Below, in pieces: positions 9,004 through 17,013 of a stretch of DNA of 23,076 nucleotides. This DNA is from Proteobacteria bacterium UBA1847 (lineage in GTDB: Bacteria; Pseudomonadota; Gammaproteobacteria; Steroidobacterales; Woeseiaceae), in the NCBI GenBank assembly GCA_002338605.1, contig DDIP01000149.1, forward strand, positions 619 to 23,694. Reading direction: 5' to 3'. Each line of letters starts with the position of its first letter. The stretch's first letter is position 1. A program made the position numbers and the translations under genes. The notes below the pieces were generated by a model. The model ran no database searches, was not told the origin of the DNA, and saw only the letters and a list, made by a program, of their open reading frames with translations.

Positions 9004-9981
9004 TTAATTCACCGCGGCGCTTACGATGTGTTCGATCGCAGTCTGCATGGTAATTGACGCCTTATTGCAGGCAGCGGCGAAGCCGGCTTCGGGCGAGAGA
9101 CAGGGGTTCGCATTCACTTCGAGTACCCAGGGCACACCGTTGGAATCCAACCGAATATCGACCCGAGCATAGCCGCGCATATTGAACGAATCCCAACACT
9201 TTTGAACGACATCGACGATTACGGCGTACTCGGCACGCGGCAGTTCGGCGAAGGAGCGCGCTGTCGCCGAATACTCAGGTGCAGCGTCATCCCATTTGGC
9301 AGCGTAACCGACGATTTTCGGTTTGTCGCTCGGATAGTCGACGAAAGTCATTTCGGCAATCGGCAGGATTCTCGGTTTGCGGTCGATTTCCAAAACCGAG
9401 ACATTGAATTCGCGCCCGTCGATAAATTGTTCGGCAAACCAGTTGCCACCGAATTGCGCGCGGCAATGATCGACACGTGCCCGCGCGGCAGACAGGCTGT
9501 TAACGACGCAACCGTCATCCAGTCCCAGTGACGCATGCTCCCAGACCGACTTGACGATCCAGGTTGCCTCCATCGCCGGTTTCGGTTCACCGGGTTGAAA
9601 GGCAACAGGCGTCGGAATGCCGTTCAGGCGCATTATGTGTTTGGCCAGCAATTTGTGCGAGGACAGGAAGGTCGCGTCGCTGTCAGACCCGGTGAACCGA
9701 ATGCCAGCCGAACGAAGAACCGCAGGCACAATGTGTACAAGCGAACCGTCACCGTGCAGCGATTCAACCAGGTTGAACACGCAGACCGGATTGCTGACCC
9801 GAATTGCCGCGATGGTCGTCGCCAGGTCGAGGCCGGTTGCCATGCGGCTTGCCGACCAGCCAAGCTCGTGCATCACGTCAGTGACGTACTTCGCCTGCTC
9901 CAGCGTGTCGATTTCATCGGCACGCGGGTTGTCGCCAATCGATTCGTGCAAGACCAGCGCCGATTGTTGGAATCTGGACAT
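9004..9981 (-). CDS. ATP-grasp ligase, D-alanine--D-alanine ligase-like (second of tandem pair)
   Basis: This is a 325-residue ATP-grasp enzyme, expected to form an amide bond via an acyl-phosphate. FNLVESLHGDGS (69-80), the nucleotide-binding lysines (K110, K144), EQFIDGREFNV (184-194) and the magnesium ligands D275 in ARVDIRLD, E288 and N290 in LEVNANP are present. Fold and motif order follow Ddl, but the N-terminal substrate loop of true Ddl (GGxSxEHE type) is absent. Cell-wall D-Ala-D-Ala ligation is therefore unlikely. The ATG overlaps the upstream gene's TGA by one base (TGATG at 9981). It is clearly related to its upstream neighbour but diverged. The substrate is not known. Confidence 0.85.
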   Translation of the reverse strand: MSRFQQSALVLHESIGDNPRADEIDTLEQAKYVTDVMHELGWSASRMATGLDLATTIAAIRVSNPVCVFNLVESLHGDGSLVHIVPAVLRSAGIRFTGSDSDATFLSSHKLLAKHIMRLNGIPTPVAFQPGEPKPAMEATWIVKSVWEHASLGLDDGCVVNSLSAARARVDHCRAQFGGNWFAEQFIDGREFNVSVLEIDRKPRILPIAEMTFVDYPSDKPKIVGYAAKWDDAAPEYSATARSFAELPRAEYAVIVDVVQKCWDSFNMRGYARVDIRLDSNGVPWVLEVNANPCLSPEAGFAAACNKASITMQTAIEHIVSAAVN

Positions 9982-11006
9982 CAGGCCGCTACGGATTCAG
10001 CTTTGGCCACTTGCCCGATTCGCTGCATCGCGGAAGACATGATCCTGCCGATCAGCACATGGTAGGAAACCCCTTTCTTGGCAGCCATGATTGGCAGATC
10101 AGAATGCTCTGGATGTATGCCAGCCAGGGGATTCACCTCGATAAATTGCGGTTGGCCCGATTCGTCGAGACGAATATCGATACGACCCGCATCACGACAG
10201 CCAAGTGCTTGCCAGCTTTGCACTGCCAGTGATTCGACTTGCTGCCGAAGCTGGCCGGCGCCAAGCAACTGGTACTGAACCAGTTCCTCGCACTCTTCCT
10301 TGTTGCGGTAGGAATAGACCTCAGCATCCGCGTTCTCAAGCAGGACGATTTCCATGGTTGCCAGTGCGCGCGCTTTGCGTCCGGTACCAATGATACCGAC
10401 CGTAAACTCACGCCCCGGGAGGAAGCGTTCAACCAGTACTGGCTGGCCTTTGTGTTCGCCGAGCAGTTTTCGGCAGATTTTTCGCAACTCAGCGAGGCTG
10501 TTGATCTTGGATTGTGCGCTAATACCCTTGCCCGTGCCTTCGGCGATCGGTTTGGCAAACAAGGGCAGCGGCAAAGTAATGTTCGCGATGTCACTGAGAT
10601 CGTGAACGACCGCGTAGTCGGGCGTTGCAACTCCAGCGGCGCGAACAACGTCCTTGGTCATACCTTTGTGAAGCGTCAGCGCACACACCAGCGCGTCAGA
10701 GAACACATGCGGTATTTCGTATGCATCCAGCAGCGCGGGAACCTGTGCTTCACGTCCAATTCCGTGCAGACCCTCGCAGATATTAAACACGATGTCCCAG
10801 GTATCGCCCTTGACCAGGCGCGCCGCCAGTGCTTTGACATTGCCGATCCGGTCGACTTTGTAACCGAGCTTTGTCAGCGTCACATCGATGCTGTCGATGG
10901 TATCCGCACGGTCAAACTCTGCCGTATCGATTTCACTGTATCCTTCGGCCAGGTAGTCATCGCGCAGGTCGTAAGTCAGTCCGACCGAAATTTCTTCATT
11001 CTTCAT
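9981..11006 (-). CDS. ATP-grasp ligase, D-alanine--D-alanine ligase-like (first of tandem pair)
   Basis: This is a 341-residue ATP-grasp enzyme and the second gene of the operon. FNICEGLHGIGREAQVPALL (74-93), K114 and K152 as probable ATP contacts, VERFLPGREFTVGI (192-205), and magnesium ligands D277 in GRIDIRLD with E290 and N292 in IEVNPLAG are seen. The C-terminal HSDLPIMAAKKGVSYHVLI mirrors the end of the Ddl fold. As in its partner, the canonical Ddl substrate loop is lacking, the start instead reading VGLTYDLRDDYL. The ATG lies two bases after the kamA stop. Two successive ligases suggest a product with two amide bonds, or two subunits of one ligase. Confidence 0.86.
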   Translation of the reverse strand: MKNEEISVGLTYDLRDDYLAEGYSEIDTAEFDRADTIDSIDVTLTKLGYKVDRIGNVKALAARLVKGDTWDIVFNICEGLHGIGREAQVPALLDAYEIPHVFSDALVCALTLHKGMTKDVVRAAGVATPDYAVVHDLSDIANITLPLPLFAKPIAEGTGKGISAQSKINSLAELRKICRKLLGEHKGQPVLVERFLPGREFTVGIIGTGRKARALATMEIVLLENADAEVYSYRNKEECEELVQYQLLGAGQLRQQVESLAVQSWQALGCRDAGRIDIRLDESGQPQFIEVNPLAGIHPEHSDLPIMAAKKGVSYHVLIGRIMSSAMQRIGQVAKAESVAA

Positions 11007-11008
11007 GT

Positions 11009-12307
11009 TCAGGATTCCATTGTTCGTGGCAGGCGCTTCCCCGAATCCGGGTAGCGATAGGTGCCGCCGTCATAGCTTTGCAACAGCAGATCGTCGCCGT
11101 CGTAGCCGCTGACATAGTCTGGTGAAATCGGTATTTTCCCGCCGCCGTTTGGAGCGTCGACGACAAAGGTCGGTACCGCATAGCCAGTAGTGTGGCCACG
11201 GAGTCCGCGAATGAGTTCGACACCCTTCGAAACGGGCGTACGGAAATGCGCAGACCCGGAAATCGGGTCGCACTGGTAAAGGTAGTAGGGCTTGACGCGG
11301 TTTCTGAGCAGACCGTGCATCAGCGCCTTTAGCGTATCAATATCGTCGTTGACGTCCTTCAGCAGTACGGTCTGGCTTCCCAGCGGTATTCCTGCGTCGG
11401 CCAGTCGGCTGCAGGCCTCAGCGACCTCCGGTGTCAGCTCGTCCGGGTGCGTGAAATGCAGGCTCATCCACAATGGGTGACAACGCTTCAGGATACGCGT
11501 CAGCTCGGGCGTAATCCGCATTGGCTGAACGACCGGCTGCTTGCTGCCAATACGAATGAATTCGACATGCCGAATCTTCTTAAGCCGTTTCAGAATGTAT
11601 TCCAGCCGGTCATCGTCTAGGCTCAGCGGATCGCCGCCTGAAATCAGCACGTCGCGAACGGCTTTGGTCCGCTCGATGTAGTCGAGCGCCTGCTCGATAT
11701 CGCCTTTCTTGACACTGCGCTCGCCAGCGGCACCGACCATGCGCGCGCGGGTACAGTAGCGGCAATAGACAGAACAAAAATTGGTAACCAGCAACAGGAC
11801 GCGGTCGGGGTAGCGGTGCACGAGGCCCGGCACCGGGCTGTGCGTGTCTTCACCCAGCGGATCTTCATTTTCACCCCGCGAAGTCACGTACTCGCCGAGT
11901 ATCGGCACGATGGTACGACGCAAACCCTGAGACGCGTTCTTCGGATCAAGCAGGCTTGCGTAATACGGCGTAATGCCTACCGGCAACGCACCCGTATGGC
12001 GTTTGATCGCCTCGGACTCTTCGTCCGAAAGTTCGATCATCCTGGCAAGGTCGGCCAATGTGCGCACGCGGTTACGGTTCTGCCAGCGCCAGTCATTCCA
12101 GTTTTCGCGAGACGCGTCCGGGTAAAACTGTGCCAGAAACCCGGCGGAACGTTCGGAGAGGCGGAAATTCGCTGTCGTACGCCGCAGGATCGCGTCACCC
12201 GCCTGAAAGGCAGGGGAGACATGAGCGCCGTTTATCTTGTGCAAATTAGATCGGGTATGGTCCGATGGACCGGGAGGTTCTTCCGCGGCAACAGTGGCGG
12301 TTTTCAT
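11009..12307 (-). CDS. kamA: Lysine 2,3-aminomutase (radical SAM, PLP-dependent)
   Basis: KamA converts L-lysine to L-beta-lysine using a [4Fe-4S] cluster, S-adenosylmethionine and PLP. The 432-residue protein keeps the cluster motif C178-x3-C182-x2-C185. It also has R187, D347 (QCDP), D384 (VVDAP) and the PLP lysine K391 (GGGKIP), which correspond to R134, D293, D330 and K337 of the clostridial enzyme. Both aspartates that read the side-chain amine are present, so lysine rather than glutamate is the likely substrate. WNDWRWQNRNR and ITPYYASLLDP near the N-terminus are typical of true aminomutases and not of EpmB. The C-terminal zinc-binding cysteines of the clostridial protein are missing, and there is an extension of about 50 residues at the N-terminus. 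ATG 12307 is preceded by AGGA; TTG 12310 is less likely. Confidence 0.9.
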   Translation of the reverse strand: MKTATVAAEEPPGPSDHTRSNLHKINGAHVSPAFQAGDAILRRTTANFRLSERSAGFLAQFYPDASRENWNDWRWQNRNRVRTLADLARMIELSDEESEAIKRHTGALPVGITPYYASLLDPKNASQGLRRTIVPILGEYVTSRGENEDPLGEDTHSPVPGLVHRYPDRVLLLVTNFCSVYCRYCTRARMVGAAGERSVKKGDIEQALDYIERTKAVRDVLISGGDPLSLDDDRLEYILKRLKKIRHVEFIRIGSKQPVVQPMRITPELTRILKRCHPLWMSLHFTHPDELTPEVAEACSRLADAGIPLGSQTVLLKDVNDDIDTLKALMHGLLRNRVKPYYLYQCDPISGSAHFRTPVSKGVELIRGLRGHTTGYAVPTFVVDAPNGGGKIPISPDYVSGYDGDDLLLQSYDGGTYRYPDSGKRLPRTMES

Positions 12308-12370
12308 CAAACGTCCTACAGTGCAGTTGGGCGACCTGCGAGTGAAAACCGGCCCGGCCCTTCGGGTCGT

Positions 12371-12386
12371 GGCGGGACTGCCCGCC
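12371..12386 (-). promoter_or_regulatory. Hairpin in the kamA leader
   Basis: A perfect inverted repeat, GGCGGG-CAGT-CCCGCC on the minus strand, lies shortly after the predicted kamA transcription start and about 64 bases before the ATG. It lacks a T-run, so it is not a terminator. It could stabilise the message or simply be GC-rich leader. Confidence 0.4.
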
Positions 12387-12399
12387 TCATGAGCGCGGT

Positions 12400-12427
12400 A
12401 CTATAATCGCAGCCGGACGTTTGTCAA
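12400..12427 (-). promoter_or_regulatory. Sigma-70-type promoter of the kamA operon (predicted)
   Basis: On the minus strand, a perfect -35 TTGACA (12427-12422), a 16-base spacer and -10 TATAGT (12405-12400) predict a start near 12393 and an untranslated leader of about 86 bases. The opposite strand carries a perfect TATAAT (12402-12407) over the same bases. That could serve the divergent DUF885 gene, although no -35 stands in front of it. Confidence 0.6.
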
Positions 12428-12512
12428 TCGATCTTTTTGAGGATGTGATCCAGTCGAAAAACGACAGGGTTTGTCCGGTAACATGAGCCATCAGGAAACC
12501 GGGGGGACATGA

Positions 12513-14357
12513 ATGAAACACAAGCTAGCCATCTTGGTTATTGCGGCCGTAATGGGCACCGGGTGCGGGAACGAGACAGCGTCCAGTGCGGTTCAGCTAT
12601 CACCGGCCGAGCGGTTCGATGTGGCAACCCAGGAAATGACGGTCGCGTTTTTCTCCCACGTGCCCGAGGCGGCAACCCAGGTCGGTTTGACGGACGATAT
12701 TGTGCCCGGTACCTCGCGGCGGATGATGGATCGATCCATCGACGGCGAAACGGCACGCACCGGGGCGCTGGAGCGTGCACTGCAAGACCTGAAAGCAATC
12801 GACGCCAATTCACTCGATCCGGACCGGCAACGAACGCACGCGATGTTGACAATGCTGTTCGATGGCATGCTGTCGCCGTCGCGCGTGGTTGACTATGGCA
12901 CAACGGCAGGCGCGTGGACGTTGTGGTACATGCCGTTCGTCATTACACAAAATTCCGGACCAACGGTCGACATTCCGAACTTCCTGAACTCGCAGCAACC
13001 GGTCACCAATGCCGCCGATGCGGAGATCTATCTTGAGCGACTGGCAAGCGTTCGCGCTGCGCTGGATGGTTCGCTCGAAAGTTATCGTCACGGTGTACAA
13101 CAGGGCGCAATTCCGCCGGACTTCATCGTTGAGAAATCGCTCGCCGTGGTACAGGCGTTCGTTGCGCCGGCAGCTGATCAAAATCCGCTATACCTGACGT
13201 TCAGGGCGAAACTTGAGAAAGCAGGCGTCGAAAACGCAGTGGGATACAGCGATCGAGCATTGCAAATCCTGAACGCTGACATTATTCCTGCGTACCAGCG
13301 AATCGCTGACTACCTGGGCGAGATCAAGGGGTCGGCACCGCATGATGCGGGCATGTGGCGGCTGCCAAACGGGGAGGCCCTGTACGCGGCGATGATCCGG
13401 CACATGACCGATTCGCACCTGACCGCCGAGGAGGTTCACCAGACGGGGCTCGCAGAAGTGAAAAGGATTACGACCGAGATGGACGCGATCCTGCTGTCCG
13501 AAGGCTATACCGAGGGCTCGGTGGGTGAACGCATGCAGGCGTTGAACGTGGAACCGCGTTTCCTGTACAGCAATGACGCGGCCGGTCGGGAAAAACTCCT
13601 CGGCGATGTTCGAGCCTATGTCAACGACATGTATGCGCGCTTGCCGGAGCTGTTTAGGGACCTGCCCGAACATCAGGTTGAAGTCCAGGCAGTTCCCGAG
13701 TTCAGCCAGGATTCGGCGCCGATGGGTTACTACAACAATCCTGCACCTGATGGGTCGCGTCCCGGTTACTACTTCATCAACCTTAGGGACACGGCGCTGC
13801 ACCCGAGCTGGACGCTGCGCACGCTGAGCTATCACGAGGCGGTTCCCGGTCATCACCTTGACGGTGCATCGGCGATGGAGCGCGAAACACCGCCGATTGA
13901 GAAAGCCATGGCGTCGAACACCAGCGGCGAGGGGTGGGCGCTCTACGCCGAGCAACTAGCGGCCGAGATCGGCGTTTACAAGGACGATCCGTTTGGCAAC
14001 CTGGGTCGCTTGCAGGCAGAGCTTCATCGCGCCGTACGCCTGGTCACCGACACCGGGATGCATGCGAAAAAGTGGAGTCGGGAACAGGCGATCGATTACA
14101 TGGTGGCAACCGAAGGTCTTGATGAGGCGACATCCACCTCCGAGATCGAGCGCTACGTTGTATGGCCGGCGCAGGCACTCGGCTACAAACTCGGGCAGCT
14201 GAGAATCCTGGCCCTGAGAGAAGAAGCGAGGGAAGCGCTCGGCGACGCGTTTGATATCCGGGATTTCAATCAGCAGGTATTAAACGTCGCGTCTGCACCG
14301 ATGCCGTTTATTGAGATGACGGTGCGGCGGTGGATCTCGGCGACTGGTCAACCATAA
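12513..14357 (+). CDS. DUF885-family metallopeptidase-like protein, exported
   Basis: This is a 614-residue protein with an N-terminal signal peptide ending in MGTGC. Cysteine 18 might be lipidated, though GTGC is not a classical lipobox. The rest belongs to the DUF885 family. The motif H441-E-A-V-P-G-H447-H448 (YHEAVPGHH) and E473 in SGEGWALYAE look like a zinc site of the gluzincin type, so a periplasmic or cell-surface peptidase is likely. The specific substrate is unknown. ATG 12513 follows the purine run GGGGGGA at 12501-12507. The last 50 bases overlap the convergent lipocalin gene. It is transcribed divergently from kamA, and a functional link is not shown. Confidence 0.87.
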   Translation: MKHKLAILVIAAVMGTGCGNETASSAVQLSPAERFDVATQEMTVAFFSHVPEAATQVGLTDDIVPGTSRRMMDRSIDGETARTGALERALQDLKAIDANSLDPDRQRTHAMLTMLFDGMLSPSRVVDYGTTAGAWTLWYMPFVITQNSGPTVDIPNFLNSQQPVTNAADAEIYLERLASVRAALDGSLESYRHGVQQGAIPPDFIVEKSLAVVQAFVAPAADQNPLYLTFRAKLEKAGVENAVGYSDRALQILNADIIPAYQRIADYLGEIKGSAPHDAGMWRLPNGEALYAAMIRHMTDSHLTAEEVHQTGLAEVKRITTEMDAILLSEGYTEGSVGERMQALNVEPRFLYSNDAAGREKLLGDVRAYVNDMYARLPELFRDLPEHQVEVQAVPEFSQDSAPMGYYNNPAPDGSRPGYYFINLRDTALHPSWTLRTLSYHEAVPGHHLDGASAMERETPPIEKAMASNTSGEGWALYAEQLAAEIGVYKDDPFGNLGRLQAELHRAVRLVTDTGMHAKKWSREQAIDYMVATEGLDEATSTSEIERYVVWPAQALGYKLGQLRILALREEAREALGDAFDIRDFNQQVLNVASAPMPFIEMTVRRWISATGQP

Positions 14358-14874
14358 TAAGTTTGTCAGTTTCGAATCCCAGCGCTTTCGCTTTTTGAAC
14401 GAGTTTCTCCAGTGTTGCAGCGTCCATTTGCGGTGTTCGGCTCAGTACCCACAAGTAACTTCGATCGGGTCCCGCCACCAGGCTGAACTGGTAGTCGACT
14501 TCGTCCAGCTCGATGATGTTGTAACCGCCATAAAACGGTCCGAAAAAAGAAACCTTCAGTCGTCCGACGTTACTGTCACCGGTGAAATACGCCTTACCGA
14601 TCGCCTCGTCCCACTCGCCGGCCGTTGCGTTGTAACCGCGATTGATAACGCGAACCCCGCCATCATCGCGCAGGCTGTACTCGGCCGTCACTTGCGACAA
14701 CCCACGCTCAAAGCTGTGGTCGAGGCGGGCGATTTCGTACCAGGTGCCGAGATAGCGCTGCAGTTCGAACCCACTCACGGTCTCGATACCGTCGGGCACG
14801 CCGGTGCAGCCGGGCAGGACCGTCAGAAAAACAGACCCTGCCAGCAGGTTTATCAGTTTCTTTATTGTCTTCAT
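14308..14874 (-). CDS. blc: Outer membrane lipoprotein lipocalin Blc
   Basis: This is a 188-residue bacterial lipocalin that binds lipids or fatty acids at the outer membrane and is linked to envelope stress in other bacteria. The lipobox is LPGC (C23). The hallmark GTWYEIARLDHSFERG begins near residue 43, and YLWVLSRTP near the end marks the second lipocalin motif. The length fits the family. The ATG directly follows the upstream gene's TAA with no gap, so the two are cotranscribed. Its 3' end overlaps the convergent DUF885 gene by 50 bases. Confidence 0.93.
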   Translation of the reverse strand: MKTIKKLINLLAGSVFLTVLPGCTGVPDGIETVSGFELQRYLGTWYEIARLDHSFERGLSQVTAEYSLRDDGGVRVINRGYNATAGEWDEAIGKAYFTGDSNVGRLKVSFFGPFYGGYNIIELDEVDYQFSLVAGPDRSYLWVLSRTPQMDAATLEKLVQKAKALGFETDKLIMVDQSPRSTAAPSSQ

Positions 14875-15807
14875 TTAGTGCGCATCCGGTTTCTTCAGGT
14901 AAGCGAGGTTGGCAGCGGTCATCGGTGTCAAAGTGTCGCCGGTAAGCTGTTCGAGAGCGTCCGGGTCGGCGATATTATTTTCTGCAAGCATGGTCAACTG
15001 GTCACGGGTAACAGGAAAGAACGGTAGCCACCCGAACAACAATGCCATGAGTTTCATCAAGCCGATCGGCATTGGGACAATCCATTTTCGACGATCAACA
15101 GCGGCGGCGATACGTCGGATCATTTCTGGCCAGGAGAGGATCTCCGGTCCACCAATCAAGTAGGTCTGACTGATTGTCGCTGGCGATTCGAATACGGTGC
15201 AAAGCGCGGTTGTGACATCACCGATATGAGCCGGCGACATCAGGACCTGGCCTCGTCCCGGCATGAAACCCGAGAAGAAGCCGACGGCCGGGAAGGGCTG
15301 CGCGACCATATCGCGGTGAAGCTGCGTTGCAAATTCGATTTTTCCGTCAGGGTCGCCAAATATGACGGACGGTCTTAAGATCGTCACATCCAGATCGCTG
15401 TTCATCAGGTGTTGCTCGGCACGCAATTTGGTTTCCTGGTATTTCGTCCCCGGCTGCTTCACGCCGTTAGCGCTGATCAGGACAAAGCGCCTCGCGCCGT
15501 GTCGGCTTGCGCTGGCTGCCGCTCGTACCACACCCTGGTATTGCGTGTTTTCGTAGGTGATGCCTTGCTTTGGGAATTCCTTGAGGAGTCCGACACTGTA
15601 GAGCACGGCATCGCAATCCTTCAGCACCGAGTCCAGCGCTGCTTCGTCGCAGAGGTCTCCCGTGACCCTGCGCCATATCTCAACGTCCGGGATTTTGTGC
15701 TCACTACCGGAGCGAACCAGAAGCGACACCCGGTGACCCGCAGCCACCAACGACCTCACCGCGTGGCTGCCGACAAAACCCGTTCCGCCAAAAACTGTAA
15801 TTTTCAT
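14875..15807 (-). CDS. NAD(P)-binding SDR-type protein, complex I NDUFA9-like
   Basis: This is a 310-residue atypical short-chain dehydrogenase. The N-terminal dinucleotide-binding loop GGTGFVGSHAVRSLVAAGH is complete. LISANGV and KLRAEQHL occupy the places of the active-site serine and lysine regions, and there is no clear YxxxK. This suggests the NDUFA9/YwnB-like group, which often binds NADPH without a standard SDR reaction. SGFMPGRGQVLMSPAHIGDV is also typical of that group. A hydrophobic stretch near 255-268 (PIGLMKLMALLFGWLPF) may associate with membrane. It heads a two-gene operon with the lipocalin. The specific function is unknown. Confidence 0.85.
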   Translation of the reverse strand: MKITVFGGTGFVGSHAVRSLVAAGHRVSLLVRSGSEHKIPDVEIWRRVTGDLCDEAALDSVLKDCDAVLYSVGLLKEFPKQGITYENTQYQGVVRAAASASRHGARRFVLISANGVKQPGTKYQETKLRAEQHLMNSDLDVTILRPSVIFGDPDGKIEFATQLHRDMVAQPFPAVGFFSGFMPGRGQVLMSPAHIGDVTTALCTVFESPATISQTYLIGGPEILSWPEMIRRIAAAVDRRKWIVPMPIGLMKLMALLFGWLPFFPVTRDQLTMLAENNIADPDALEQLTGDTLTPMTAANLAYLKKPDAH

Positions 15808-15878
15808 GATCTGATTCCAGTGAATCCGGTGTGGAGGTTACCAGCAGGGTGATTGCAACAGAAAAGACAAACAAGTGT

Positions 15879-15887
15879 TGTTACAAT
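15879..15887 (+). promoter_or_regulatory. Extended -10 promoter for ppa (predicted)
   Basis: TGTTACAAT matches an extended -10 (TGn then TACAAT at 15882-15887), without a recognisable -35. Transcription would start near 15894, about 35 bases before the ppa ATG. The ribosome binding site AAGGAA is at 15917-15922. Confidence 0.4.
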
Positions 15888-15928
15888 TCCTTACATCTGA
15901 CGTTTATCCCTGGCTTAAGGAATTTTGA

Positions 15929-16486
15929 ATGAGAGTTGACGCCATTGCGATCGGCAATAATCCACCCGAGGACGTTAACGTCATCATCGAGGTTCCACTG
16001 GGCGGGCAGCCCATCAAGTACGAGCTGGACAAAGAGGCGGGCACACTGGTTGTCGACCGCTTCCTCTATACGCCGATGTCGTACCCGGGAAACTACGGCT
16101 TTGTGCCGCATACGCTATCCGACGATGGCGACCCGATCGATGTCCTGGTCGTGAATACGCGCGAACTGGTGCCGGGTTGCGTCATCAACGTTCGTCCGGT
16201 CGGTGTCCTGATCATGGAAGACAACGCCGGGCAGGATGAAAAAGTTATCGCCGTTCCCGCGCACCAGCTGACAAAGCGCTACGATCACGTTATCGAACAC
16301 ACCGACCTGCCCGATATCACGATGCAGCAGGTCGAGCACTTTTTCGAGCACTACAAGGATCTTGAGCCCGGCAAGTGGGTTCGGATCGGCGACTGGTATG
16401 GCTCCGAAAAAGCGCGCGAACTGATCCAGGAGGCGATCGAACGGGCGCGGCGCGCTTCGCAAAGGGAATCGAAGAACGCGTCCTGA
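15929..16486 (+). CDS. ppa: Inorganic pyrophosphatase, family I
   Basis: Ppa hydrolyses pyrophosphate and so pulls nucleotide, DNA, RNA and acyl-CoA synthesis forward in the cytoplasm. The 185-residue protein keeps the full active site, each residue one beyond the E. coli numbering: E21, K30, E32, R44, Y56, D66, D68, D71, D98, D103 and K105. The signature [10 protein letters not shown] is at 65-74. The start is supported by AAGGAA six bases upstream. It lies ahead of the maoC-citE-acs group with a 74-base gap, so cotranscription is possible. Acs releases pyrophosphate, so the neighbourhood makes sense. Confidence 0.96.
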   Translation: MRVDAIAIGNNPPEDVNVIIEVPLGGQPIKYELDKEAGTLVVDRFLYTPMSYPGNYGFVPHTLSDDGDPIDVLVVNTRELVPGCVINVRPVGVLIMEDNAGQDEKVIAVPAHQLTKRYDHVIEHTDLPDITMQQVEHFFEHYKDLEPGKWVRIGDWYGSEKARELIQEAIERARRASQRESKNAS

Positions 16487-16560
16487 GGTTTCCGCCGGGC
16501 CTGTATTGATGTGCAGGACGCTGGCACAATGTCGAATCCAAGTGAAACCCAGAGGCCACG

Positions 16561-17013
16561 ATGCCTGGACTGTATTTCGAGGAATTCACCGTCGGTCAGG
16601 TCTTCGACCATCCCATTCGGCGAACGATCACTGAGACTGACAATGTGCTCTTGACGACCATGACGCACAATCCCGCGGCGCTGCACCTCGATGCCGAGTA
16701 CATGAAAACAACCGAATTCGGTCAGCCGCTGGTGAACAGCTGCCTGACCCTGAGTTTCATGGTCGGTATTTCCGTCAACGATACGACACACGGCACGACA
16801 GTTGCCAATCTCGGCTGGGACGAGGTGCGCTTTCCCAAGCCTTTGTTTTGCGGGGACACGATCAATATTCAAACAGAAGTCCTGGAACTCCGTGACAGCA
16901 AGTCCAGGCCCGACAACGGCATCGTCGTCTTCAGGCATCGGGCTTTTAATCAAAACAGGGACCTGGTCGGCGAGTGCAAGCGATCAGCCCTGATGTTGCG
17001 TCGGCCGGAATGA
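16561..17013 (+). CDS. MaoC-like dehydratase (hot-dog fold)
   Basis: This is a 150-residue MaoC-family protein, expected to add or remove water at an enoyl-CoA type thioester. FTVGQVFDHPIRRTITETDN at the N-terminus and HNPAALHLDAEYMKTTEFG match the (R)-hydratase core. The catalytic Asp-His pair would lie in NPAALHLDAEYM, where H66 takes the histidine position. GDTINIQTEVLELRDSKSRP is typical of the family's second half. The ATGA at 17010-17013 joins it to the CitE-like gene. In other proteobacteria such pairs act on mesaconyl-, methylmalyl- or related CoA esters; here that is inference. Confidence 0.87.
   Translation: MPGLYFEEFTVGQVFDHPIRRTITETDNVLLTTMTHNPAALHLDAEYMKTTEFGQPLVNSCLTLSFMVGISVNDTTHGTTVANLGWDEVRFPKPLFCGDTINIQTEVLELRDSKSRPDNGIVVFRHRAFNQNRDLVGECKRSALMLRRPE

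Noticed and set aside
10239..11054. 271-residue plus-strand open frame opposite the first ATP-grasp gene
   Set aside because: The minus-strand frame carries ATP-grasp motifs and operon-type junctions, while the plus frame has no recognisable domain.
11009..12307. EpmB (EF-P lysine modification) instead of a metabolic aminomutase
   Set aside because: The N-terminal WNDWRWQNRNR and ITPYY regions and the operon of ligases and acetyltransferases fit a true lysine 2,3-aminomutase. There is no efp or epmA nearby.
6755..12307. Known NAGGN or acetyl-beta-lysine (AblAB) osmolyte operon
   Set aside because: NAGGN synthesis uses an amidotransferase and a GNAT/ATP-grasp fusion, neither present here. 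AblAB consists of two genes, and I see no particular resemblance of either GNAT to AblB. The cluster is at most analogous.
12308..12393. Lysine riboswitch upstream of kamA
   Set aside because: The predicted leader is only about 86 bases, much shorter than a lysine riboswitch, and I see only one clear hairpin.
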